Notes under the pieces: generated by a model
Databases searched by the model: none
Seen by the model: the letters and a program-made list of their open reading frames with translations, nothing else
What the model was told of the DNA's origin: nothing
From: Streptomyces globosus
GTDB lineage: Bacteria; Actinomycetota; Actinomycetes; Streptomycetales; Streptomycetaceae
Assembly (NCBI RefSeq): GCF_003325375.1
Contig: NZ_CP030862.1
Location: forward strand, 5,027,501 to 5,091,500
Reading direction: 5' to 3'
Length of the DNA: 64,000 nucleotides
Translations under genes and position numbers: made by a program
In this document: piece after piece, positions 42,219 through 49,660 of the stretch
Layout of the letters: every line of letters begins with the position of its first letter
Numbering within the stretch: the first letter of the stretch is position 1

Positions 42219-43646
42219 TCATTCGCCGCCCGTGTGGACCTGGAACGCGGCCCGGCGGACCGCCTTGGCCAGGGACGGGTCCGGGTGGGCGGCGGCCAGG
42301 GCGACGAGAACCTGCACCGTGCGGGGGTGGCCGACGGCGCGGACCTCCTCCAGGAGCCTCGGCACGGTGGTCCGCACCGCCGAGTCCAGGTGGCGGGCCA
42401 GCAGCTCCGCCTCCCCGTGGTCGGCGATGGCGGCGGCGGTGTCCACCCAGAGCCAGGTGGACTCCTCGGGGGTGAGCACGTCCTGGGCCTCGTCGGGGTC
42501 GACGCCGTCGTGCTCGGCGAGCCAGAGCAGCGCGTACGGCCGCAGGGCGGGCTCCCGGGAGGCGGCCCGGACCTCGGGTTCGGCGGGGGCGCCGACGACG
42601 CGGAGTGCCTCGAAGGCGAGGCCGCGCAGGAGGGCGTCGTCGCCGCGGGCGGCGTCCAGCAGTTCGGCGACGGCGTGGCCCACGGGCCGGGCGGCAAGCC
42701 AGGCCCGGTACTCGGCGCGGGCCGGGCCGGGGGTCAGTCCGGCGCAGCCGTGCAGCATGGCGGCGGCGGACTGCTCGATGTTGCCGGCGGGGCTCTGCGC
42801 GGCCACGCAGATCTGCTCCAGCTTGACCCAGACGGCCCAGCTGCCGAGCGGGGTCAGCGAGGCCCGGGCGGGGCCGAGGGCGACGGCGTCGACGGCGGCG
42901 AGGCCGCCCAGGGCCCAGCGCAGCAGCCGGGCGAGGGGCCCGGGGCCGGTCGCGGCGTCCCCGGCGGGGTCGGGAGCGGGGGCGGGGGCGGGCTGGGGGC
43001 CGTAGGGGACCTCGCACCGCTCGTCCCGGAGTTCCGTGACGCGCTGGCCGAGGAGGTCGAGCAGGTCGGGGACGGTGACGGGGCCGGCGGACAGCTGGAG
43101 CAGGGAGAGCAGCTGCGGCATCGCCTCGACGACTTCGGCGACGACCGAGGGTGCGATGTCGGCGGGGGCGGGGTGCACGAGCGACCAGGCGTCGAAGAGG
43201 GCGACCCAGCCGCGCAGCACGGCGGTGTCGTCGCGGTCCCAGGCGCGCAGCCGCCAGCCGGGCCGGGCGTGGCCGCCGTGAACCTCGACGAGTCCGGCGA
43301 GGCGGGCGCGGTCCCAGCCGGCCCGGATCTGCCCGTGCGTCAGCCGCAGGTCGGCGGCGGCCCGTTCGACGTCCGCGGCGGGCAGCGCGCCGGCCGGTGC
43401 GGGCCGGTTGCCGTCGCCCGCGCCGAGGTTGGCCTCGGCCCAGCGGGCGAGCCGCACCGCGTCGGCGAGGGACGCCCGCGCCCGGTGGGCGAGTTCGGCC
43501 GTGCCGGGGGTGCCCGCCGGGGGCCGGGAGGCCGGCCGGGTGCGCCGGTCGGTCACCGCCTTGCGGGCGGTCGCGACCGAGCGCGGGGAGACGAGTCGGA
43601 GTCTGGAGTCGCGAACCAACTGCTCATCAGGCTTTCGGGACGTCAC
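42219..43646 (-). CDS. Conserved protein of unknown function with HEAT-like C-terminus
   Basis: Encodes about 475 aa. The N-terminal half (about 60-190) contains a stretch resembling a winged-helix domain (ADLRLTHGQIRAGWDRARLA, GLVEVHGGHARPGWRL), followed by a Pro/Ala linker. The C-terminal half (about 250-475) is a series of amphipathic helices of HEAT-repeat appearance (GDDALLRGLAFEALRVVGAP, RHLDSAVRTTVPRLLEEV). I cannot name a family. Start is uncertain: the GTG at 43646 lacks a ribosome site and has GAGACT 6 nt before it, while TTG at 43682 also lacks one. Confidence 0.7.
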   Translation of the reverse strand: MTSRKPDEQLVRDSRLRLVSPRSVATARKAVTDRRTRPASRPPAGTPGTAELAHRARASLADAVRLARWAEANLGAGDGNRPAPAGALPAADVERAAADLRLTHGQIRAGWDRARLAGLVEVHGGHARPGWRLRAWDRDDTAVLRGWVALFDAWSLVHPAPADIAPSVVAEVVEAMPQLLSLLQLSAGPVTVPDLLDLLGQRVTELRDERCEVPYGPQPAPAPAPDPAGDAATGPGPLARLLRWALGGLAAVDAVALGPARASLTPLGSWAVWVKLEQICVAAQSPAGNIEQSAAAMLHGCAGLTPGPARAEYRAWLAARPVGHAVAELLDAARGDDALLRGLAFEALRVVGAPAEPEVRAASREPALRPYALLWLAEHDGVDPDEAQDVLTPEESTWLWVDTAAAIADHGEAELLARHLDSAVRTTVPRLLEEVRAVGHPRTVQVLVALAAAHPDPSLAKAVRRAAFQVHTGGE

Positions 43647-43794
43647 GGAGGAAGTCTCGCCCGTCACCGGCCGAAAGCCCAAACGGAACCGGCTGCCATC
43701 GACAGTCGATACCGGGACAGAGCAGGCATATGCCCTGTCGTCGTGCCCGCGCGGCCCGGGTTCCGGTGCCCTTCACCTCATGGCGGTGAGTCGT

Positions 43795-44925
43795 TCACAT
43801 CAGGGGGGTGAGGAAGCGCCGCAGGGCCTCCTCGTACCGCTCGGGGCCGGCGTTCCACATGGCGCCGTGCGGGGCGCCTGGAACCGTCTGGAGGGTGACG
43901 AGGTCGGGGCGGGCCGCGGCGAGCCGGCGCGAGGGCTCCCAGGGGGCGATCGTGTCGTCGGGGCCGTGGAAGAGGAGGACGGGGACGCGCAGGGCGCGGG
44001 GGTCCTCTCCGGGGGCCCGGTGTCCGGCGCGGAGTCCGGCCCTCCCCTCGGCGGCGCGCACGGCGAGCGGGAGCAGGGGGGCCGGGGTGTGGCGGGCGGC
44101 GGCCAGCGCGCGGAGGGTGGCGTGCCAGTCGAGGACGGGCGAGTCGAGGACGAGTCCGCTGATGCGGTCGGCGAGGGCGGAGCGCTCGACGGTGTGGAGG
44201 GCCATGGCGGCGCCGGTGGACCAGCCGTGCAGGATGACGCGGCGGGCGCCGTAGCGCAGGGCGTAGCGGATGGCGGCGTCCACGTCGCGCCACTCGGATT
44301 CGCCGAGGTGGCCGAGGCCGTCCGGGGAGGCGGGGGCGCCGAGGTCGCCGCGGTAGGCGAGGGCGAGGACGGGCAGGCCCAGCCGGTGCAGGAGGGGCAT
44401 GGCGACCATGGGGTGCTCGCGTCCGGCGCCGAGGCCGTGGATGGCGATCACCCAGGTGGCGCGGGCGCCGGGGACGAACCAGGCGGGCATGCCGCCGAGC
44501 TCGCCGGGGACGTCGACGTCGGCGAATTCGAGTCCGAGCGCGCTGCCCGGGTCGCCGAGGTGGACCTGGGGGGTGAGGGCGACGCGGATGCCGGGGTCGA
44601 GGCTGCCGTGGGTGACGGCGAGGAGCCGCCGCACGACGGTGTCGGGGTCGCGGTCGGCCCGGTCGAGGACCTCGCCGACGACGGCGTGGACGCCGGGGGC
44701 GGCGAGCCCGTAGGTGCCGGGGCGCAGGGAGGCGAGCGAACGGGTGAGGGCCACCGAGCCGGGGGCGGTGGAGTGGACGGTCAGCCGGGGGCTGCCCGGC
44801 AGCGGGCGGCCGGGGGCGGGCCGCAGGGCGGCGTCGGCGGCGAGCCGGCCCGCCGCTGCCGCGGCCGCGCCGGCTCCGAGGAGGGTGGTCGCGACGGCCG
44901 CTGCCGTCACCGTGGCGGTACGCAC
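43795..44925 (-). CDS. Alpha/beta hydrolase with N-terminal membrane anchor
   Basis: Encodes 376 aa. One hydrophobic N-terminal segment (TVTAAAVATTLLGAGAAAAA) suggests an anchor or signal peptide. The hydrolase fold shows the oxyanion region VIAIHGLGAGREH, nucleophile elbow HGWSTGAAMAL, the acid in FHGPDDTIAPWE and histidine in GAPHGAMWN. Substrate unknown; esterase or peptidase activity is possible. The GTG at 44925 is taken as start because the hydrophobic segment begins there and GGAG lies just upstream. Confidence 0.87.
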   Translation of the reverse strand: MRTATVTAAAVATTLLGAGAAAAAAGRLAADAALRPAPGRPLPGSPRLTVHSTAPGSVALTRSLASLRPGTYGLAAPGVHAVVGEVLDRADRDPDTVVRRLLAVTHGSLDPGIRVALTPQVHLGDPGSALGLEFADVDVPGELGGMPAWFVPGARATWVIAIHGLGAGREHPMVAMPLLHRLGLPVLALAYRGDLGAPASPDGLGHLGESEWRDVDAAIRYALRYGARRVILHGWSTGAAMALHTVERSALADRISGLVLDSPVLDWHATLRALAAARHTPAPLLPLAVRAAEGRAGLRAGHRAPGEDPRALRVPVLLFHGPDDTIAPWEPSRRLAAARPDLVTLQTVPGAPHGAMWNAGPERYEEALRRFLTPLM

Positions 44926-45140
44926 CGCTCCAGTGTCGGACCGGGTGCGCGGACGGGCCACCGGAGGTTCCGTGAGGGGCCGGAAGCGGAACGTGATCGG
45001 GGAGGGCTCGGCGTCCGGGCGGGACCCCGGCGACGAGGGGGCCTGCCGGGTGATGTGGATCACTTCGGGCCGGGTTTCGGAACCTGCGGAGCGACTGCGC
45101 GGGGTGTCCGGAGGGGCTCGTTAACCCCGCTTTGACGTGC

Positions 45141-45165
45141 ATTAATCGGGATACATCCCGCTAAT
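45141..45165. promoter_or_regulatory. Near-palindromic element upstream of the PHO box
   Basis: ATTAATCGGGAT-AC-ATCCCGCTAAT: the core CGGGAT/ATCCCG is a perfect 6-bp inverted repeat and the A+T-rich outer arms continue the symmetry with a one-base gap. It lies 56 bp before the PHO box and stands out in a 73% G+C setting; a regulator site is likely, the protein unknown. Confidence 0.55.
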
Positions 45166-45220
45166 GAGGCAGGAACGGGCCGCTCCGGGGGCGGGCCAGT
45201 CCACCGCGCCGTCCGCGTCA

Positions 45221-45242
45221 GTTCATCTTCCGTTCACCCACG
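45221..45242 (+). promoter_or_regulatory. PHO box (PhoP binding site)
   Basis: Two 11-bp direct repeats GTTCATCTTCC and GTTCACCCACG match the Streptomyces PHO box unit GTTCACC-N4; a degenerate third unit (TTGCCTACGGT, 45243-45253) may follow. It lies 48 bp before the phosphate transporter start, so PhoP activation under phosphate starvation is expected. Confidence 0.85.
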
Positions 45243-45289
45243 TTGCCTACGGTCGCCGAGCCACTGACGCCAAACAGAAGCCTGGGTAA

Positions 45290-46549
45290 ATGGAGCACAT
45301 AACGCTTCTCCTCGGGATCGTGATCATCACCGCTCTCGTGTTCGACTTCACGAACGGTTTCCACGACACAGCCAACGCGATGGCGACCACCATCTCGACC
45401 GGCGCCCTCAAGCCCAAGACGGCGGTGGCCATGTCCGCCGTGCTCAACCTCGTCGGCGCGTTCCTGTCCGTGGAGGTCGCGAAGACGATCTCCAAGGGCC
45501 TCGTCAACGAAGAGGGCATCCAGCCGGAAGTGATCTACGCCGCGCTCGTCGGCGCGATCCTCTGGAACCTTCTGACCTGGCTGGTCGGACTTCCCTCCAG
45601 CTCCTCCCACGCACTGATGGGCGGTCTCATCGGTGCCGCGGTCGCCTCCGCCGGCATCGGCGCCGTCAACGGCGGCACGCTCGTCACGAAGGTCCTCCTC
45701 CCCGCGATCGCCGCGCCGATCGTCGCCGGCGTCGCCGCGATGCTGGCCGCCAAGATCACGTACAGGCTCGGCGCGAACGTCGGCGAGAAGACCTCCGCCA
45801 AGGGCTACCGGGCCGGCCAGATCGCCTCCGCGGGCCTGGTCTCCCTGGCGCACGGCACCAACGACGCGCAGAAGACGATGGGCATCATCACCCTGGCGCT
45901 CATCGCCGGCGGCGCCCTCGCGCCCGACGCCGACCCGCCGGTCTGGGTCATCGTCTCCGCCGGTGTGGCCATCGCGCTCGGCACCTACCTCGGCGGCTGG
46001 CGCATCATCCGCACCATGGGCAAGGGCCTGACCGACCTCCAGCCGCAGCAGGGCTTCGCCGCCCAGACCTCGGCCGCGGCCGTGATCCTGTCGTCCTCGA
46101 ACCTCGGCTTCTCGCTGTCGACGACCCACTCGTGCTCCGGTGCGGTCATGGGCGCCGGCCTCGGCCGCAAGGGCGGCGTGGTCCGCTGGTCCACCGCCAC
46201 CCGCATGTTCGTCGCGTGGGGCCTGACCCTGCCGGCCGCCGCGCTGGTCTCGGCGCTCGCCGAGCTCGCCATGCGCACCGGTGACGTCGGCATCGCCGCC
46301 GTGACGGTCTTCCTCGTCGGCTCCTGCGTGGCCATCTGGCTGGTCTCCCGCCGCCAGGTCGTCGACCACACCAACGTCAACGACCACGGCGACGAGGAGC
46401 CCGGTGTGGTCACCACCGCCATCGCGGCCGTCGCAGTGCCGCCGGCCGGTGTCGCGGCCGACGCGGACGCCGACCTGAAGGCCACCATCCCCGCCCCTGC
46501 CGCCCACGCGGCCGGCGAGACCCCCGCGGCGCCCGCCGCCGCGGTCTGA
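45290..46549 (+). CDS. pitH2: Low-affinity inorganic phosphate transporter (Pit family)
   Basis: Encodes 419 aa with about ten membrane helices and the two inverted PiT repeats: FDFTNGFHDTANAMATTIS near the N-terminus and SLAHGTNDAQKTMGI in the second half, plus LSTTHSCSGAVMGAG. It moves phosphate with a metal or proton. It corresponds to S. coelicolor SCO1845 (pitH2), known to be PhoP-controlled, and the PHO box just upstream agrees. The last 45 residues are an Ala-rich soluble tail. A small membrane protein gene follows 23 bp downstream. Confidence 0.93.
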   Translation: MEHITLLLGIVIITALVFDFTNGFHDTANAMATTISTGALKPKTAVAMSAVLNLVGAFLSVEVAKTISKGLVNEEGIQPEVIYAALVGAILWNLLTWLVGLPSSSSHALMGGLIGAAVASAGIGAVNGGTLVTKVLLPAIAAPIVAGVAAMLAAKITYRLGANVGEKTSAKGYRAGQIASAGLVSLAHGTNDAQKTMGIITLALIAGGALAPDADPPVWVIVSAGVAIALGTYLGGWRIIRTMGKGLTDLQPQQGFAAQTSAAAVILSSSNLGFSLSTTHSCSGAVMGAGLGRKGGVVRWSTATRMFVAWGLTLPAAALVSALAELAMRTGDVGIAAVTVFLVGSCVAIWLVSRRQVVDHTNVNDHGDEEPGVVTTAIAAVAVPPAGVAADADADLKATIPAPAAHAAGETPAAPAAAV

Positions 46550-46572
46550 CGAGCAGAGAAGGTTCAGCCAGC

Positions 46573-46794
46573 ATGAAGATCGACTGGGCAGCCCTGGGCT
46601 CCGTCTTCGGAGTCAGCCTCTTCGCCACCGTCGCCCTCGTCGCCCTGTTCACCCTGGGCATGGTGGGCCTGTCCAAGCACGAGGCGGCCACCGACGCGGG
46701 CGGCAGCGCCGGCCTGGCCCGCACCGGCGCCTACGCCTGCTTCGCGCTCTGCACCGCCGCCGTGGCGTACGGGATCTACCTGATCGTCGCCTGA
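46573..46794 (+). CDS. Small membrane protein co-transcribed with the phosphate transporter
   Basis: Encodes 73 aa with two membrane segments (FGVSLFATVALVALFTLGMV and TGAYACFALCTAAVAYGIYL) joined by a polar loop. GAAGGTTC-like bases lie before the ATG. It follows pitH2 by 23 bp with a terminator after it, so it should be induced together with the transporter; function unknown. Confidence 0.82.
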   Translation: MKIDWAALGSVFGVSLFATVALVALFTLGMVGLSKHEAATDAGGSAGLARTGAYACFALCTAAVAYGIYLIVA

Positions 46795-46829
46795 TCCGCC
46801 GCGGGCCCGCCGCCCGCACGCGCACCCAG

Positions 46830-46856
46830 CTCCCCCCGGGCCCTGCCCGGGGGGAG
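46830..46856 (+). terminator. Hairpin terminator of the pitH2 operon
   Basis: A perfect 12-bp stem (46830-46841 with 46845-46856) and CCT loop, 36 bp after the small membrane protein gene and before the riboswitch. Confidence 0.8.
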
Positions 46857-46899
46857 TTCCCGTATGTACGTCCCCGTTCGGGCTGGTCAACGGCAAGTT

Positions 46900-47060
46900 G
46901 ACGGGCCATTGCGGTGCGTGGTGGACTGCCGGAGCCATCACGGCGGCAGCAGAGGAAGTCCGGTGCGAATCCGGCGCGGTCCCGCCACTGTCACCGGGGA
47001 GCACGGCCGGCCGTACCGGGCCGGCGCCCCGGGAGCCAGGAACTCTCGCCGCCGGACACG
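46900..47060 (+). ncRNA. Cobalamin riboswitch
   Basis: The conserved core is present in order: GAAGTCCGGTGCGAATCCGG (46955-46974), GCGGTCCCGCCACTGT (46976-46991) and the B12 box AGCCAGGAACTC (47034-47045). It lies 40 bp before cbiB. Binding of adenosylcobalamin should reduce expression of the cobalamin genes downstream. Ends are approximate. Confidence 0.95.
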
Positions 47061-47101
47061 TCGAACCAGGGCGCGGACCCTGAGTGAGGACATACCTGCA
47101 C

Positions 47102-48061
47102 ATGCGTGCCGATCGCGTTTTCGCGTACGGCGCGACGGCGGGCCTGATCGCCGACCGGATCCTCGGTGATCCGCGCCGCGGGCACCCCGTCGCCGCCTTC
47201 GGACGAGCCGCCGCCGCCGTGGAGCGCGCCCTGTGGCGCGACCGGCGGTCCGCCGGCGTGGCGCACGCCGCGGTGTGCGCCGGGGGCGCGGCCGTGCTCG
47301 GCGTGCTCGCCGCGCGCGCCGTACGCTCCCGTCCCGCCGCCGCCCGTATCGCCCTGACCGCGGCCGCCACCTGGGCCGTCGTCGGCGGCACCACGCTGGG
47401 CCGGGAGGCCCGCGCCATCGGCGGCGCCCTCGCCGCCGGCGACGTGGACGTCGCCCGGGAGCGGCTGCCGCACCTGTGCGGACGCGACCCGCACTCCCTC
47501 GACGGGCAGCAGATCGCGCGCGCCGTCGTCGAATCCGTCGCCGAGAACACCTCCGACGCCGTCGTCGGCGCCCTGGTGTGGGGGGCCGTCGCCGGCGTCC
47601 CCGGGCTGGCCGCCTTCCGCGCGGTGAACACGCTCGACGCGATGGTCGGCCACAAGTCGCCCCGCCATCTCAACTACGGCTGGGCCTCCGCCCGCCTCGA
47701 CGACCTCGCCGGCTGGCCCGGGGCCCGGCTGACGGCCCTGGCCGCCGTCGCCGCCGGCCCCGACCGGCGCGGGGCCCTGCGCGCCTGGCGCGCCGACGCC
47801 GCCGCCCACCCGAGCCCCAACGCCGGGCCCGTGGAGGCGTCCTTCGCGGGCGCCCTCGGCGTACGGCTCGGCGGCACCCTCGCGTACGGCGGGCGGGTCG
47901 AGCACCGGGCCGTGCTGAACGGGGCGTACGGGCGGCCCGTCGAGGTCGCCGACATCGACCGCGCGGTGCGGCTCTCGCAGCGCGTGACCTGGCTGGCACT
48001 GGGGGCCTGCGCGGCACTGCGGTACGCCGTGTCGCGCCGCCCGGGGAAGGGGCGCAGATGA
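47102..48061 (+). CDS. cbiB: Adenosylcobinamide-phosphate synthase (CbiB/CobD)
   Basis: Encodes 319 aa, a membrane protein that attaches aminopropanol (phosphate) to adenosylcobyric acid. Typical features are LIADRILGDPRRGHPVAAFG near the N-terminus, ENTSDAVVGALVWGAVAGVP, AFRAVNTLDAMVGHKS and SPNAGPVEASFAGALGVRLG. The ATG at 47102 has GTGAGG 10 nt upstream; a GTG at 47084 is also possible. First gene behind the riboswitch; overlaps cobQ by 4 nt. Confidence 0.92.
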   Translation: MRADRVFAYGATAGLIADRILGDPRRGHPVAAFGRAAAAVERALWRDRRSAGVAHAAVCAGGAAVLGVLAARAVRSRPAAARIALTAAATWAVVGGTTLGREARAIGGALAAGDVDVARERLPHLCGRDPHSLDGQQIARAVVESVAENTSDAVVGALVWGAVAGVPGLAAFRAVNTLDAMVGHKSPRHLNYGWASARLDDLAGWPGARLTALAAVAAGPDRRGALRAWRADAAAHPSPNAGPVEASFAGALGVRLGGTLAYGGRVEHRAVLNGAYGRPVEVADIDRAVRLSQRVTWLALGACAALRYAVSRRPGKGRR

Positions 48062-49581
48062 GCTCGGGCAGCAGGCCGGCGGGGGGTCTCCTCGTCGCGG
48101 GGACGACCTCGGACGCCGGCAAGAGCGTGGTCACGGCGGGCATCTGCCGCTGGCTGGCCCGGCAGGGCGTGAAGGTGGCGCCGTTCAAGGCGCAGAACAT
48201 GTCGCTGAACTCGTTCGTCACCCGCGAGGGCGCCGAGATCGGGCGGGCGCAGGCCATGCAGGCGCAGGCGGCGGGCGTCGAGCCGACCGCGCTGATGAAC
48301 CCCGTCCTGCTCAAGCCGGGCAGCGACCGCAGCAGCCAGGTAGTCCTGCTCGGCAAGCCGGTCGGCGAGATGAGCGCCCGCGGCTACCACGGCGGGCGGC
48401 AGGAGCAGCTCCTCGGCGTCGTCACCGACTGCCTCGACCGTCTGCGGGGCACGTATGACGCCGTGATCTGCGAGGGGGCCGGCAGCCCGGCCGAGATCAA
48501 CCTGCGCCGGACCGACATCGTGAACATGGGCATCGCACGGGCCGCCCGCTTCCCGGTCGTCGTGGTCGGGGACATCGACCGGGGCGGCGTCTTCGCCTCG
48601 TTCTTCGGGACGACGGCGCTGCTCTCGGCGCAGGACCAGTCCCTCGTCGCCGGCTACCTCGTCAACAAGTTCCGCGGGGACGTCTCCCTGCTGGAGCCCG
48701 GGATGGAGATGCTCCGCTCCATGACCGGGCGCGCCACGTACGGCGTGCTGCCGTTCCGGCACGGACTCGGCATCGACGAGGAGGACGGCCTGCGGGTCTC
48801 GCTGCGCGGCGCGGTCCGCGAGTCGGCGATCGCGCCGCCGGTCGGCGAGGACGTGCTGCGGGTCGCCGTGTGCGCGGTGCCGCTGATGTCGAACTTCACC
48901 GACGTGGACGCGCTGGCGGCCGAGCCGGGTGTGGTCGTGCGCTTCGTGGACCGGGCCGAGGAGCTCGTCGACGCCGACCTCGTCGTCGTCCCCGGGACGC
49001 GCGGCACGGTCCGGGCCCTGGAGTGGCTGCGCGAGCGCGGCCTGGCCGCGGAACTCGCCCGGCGGGCCGCGGCCGGGAGGCCCGTACTGGGCATCTGCGG
49101 CGGCTTCCAGGCGCTCGGCGAGCACATCGAGGACGACGTCGAGTCCAGGGCCGGGTCCGTGGACGGGCTCGGCCTGCTCCCGGTCCGGGTCCGCTTCGCG
49201 CGGGAGAAGACCCTGGCCCGGCCGACCGGCTCGGCGCTGGGCGAGCCCGTCGACGGGTACGAGATCCACCATGGCGTGGCCGAGGTGCTGGGCGGGGAGC
49301 CGTTCCTCGACGGCTGCCGCGCGGGCGCCGTGTGGGGCACGCACTGGCACGGCTCCCTGGAGTCCGACGGGTTCCGGCGGGCCTTCCTGCGCGAGGTCGC
49401 GGCCGCTGCCGGGCGGCGGTTCACGCCCGCGCCCGACACCTCGTTCGCGGCGCTGCGGGAGGAGCAGCTGGACCTGCTGGGCGATCTGGTCGAGGAGCAC
49501 GCGGACACCGCCGCGCTGCTCCGCCTGATCGAGTCCGGCGCCCCGGCGGGCCTCCCCTTCCTCCCTCCGGGCGCCCCGTGA
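48058..49581 (+). CDS. cobQ: Cobyric acid synthase
   Basis: Encodes 507 aa, the amidotransferase that amidates four side chains of adenosylcobyrinate a,c-diamide. The N-terminal ATPase part has GTTSDAGKSVVTAG and KAQNMSLNSFVT; the C-terminal glutaminase domain has the nucleophile cysteine in LGICGGFQALG and histidine in GTHWHG. The ATG overlaps the cbiB stop (ATGA). The frame opens far upstream inside cbiB; that part is a shadow. Confidence 0.95.
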   Translation: MSSGSRPAGGLLVAGTTSDAGKSVVTAGICRWLARQGVKVAPFKAQNMSLNSFVTREGAEIGRAQAMQAQAAGVEPTALMNPVLLKPGSDRSSQVVLLGKPVGEMSARGYHGGRQEQLLGVVTDCLDRLRGTYDAVICEGAGSPAEINLRRTDIVNMGIARAARFPVVVVGDIDRGGVFASFFGTTALLSAQDQSLVAGYLVNKFRGDVSLLEPGMEMLRSMTGRATYGVLPFRHGLGIDEEDGLRVSLRGAVRESAIAPPVGEDVLRVAVCAVPLMSNFTDVDALAAEPGVVVRFVDRAEELVDADLVVVPGTRGTVRALEWLRERGLAAELARRAAAGRPVLGICGGFQALGEHIEDDVESRAGSVDGLGLLPVRVRFAREKTLARPTGSALGEPVDGYEIHHGVAEVLGGEPFLDGCRAGAVWGTHWHGSLESDGFRRAFLREVAAAAGRRFTPAPDTSFAALREEQLDLLGDLVEEHADTAALLRLIESGAPAGLPFLPPGAP

Positions 49582-49660
49582 CCCGGCTGCCCGGCGCCGC
49601 CGCGCGCCGGCCCTTCCGATTCGCCTCCGCACCGTTCCCCGCCTTCCGAGGAGTGAGCAC

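Larger units (their letters stand above)
44926..45289. other. Regulatory region of the phosphate transporter gene
   Basis: No gene is supported in these 364 bases. The left part holds the upstream region of the hydrolase gene. Inverted repeats GTGAT-GTGG-ATCAC (45050-45063) and a longer near-palindrome (45141-45165) precede a clear PHO box (45221-45242). Confidence 0.7.
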
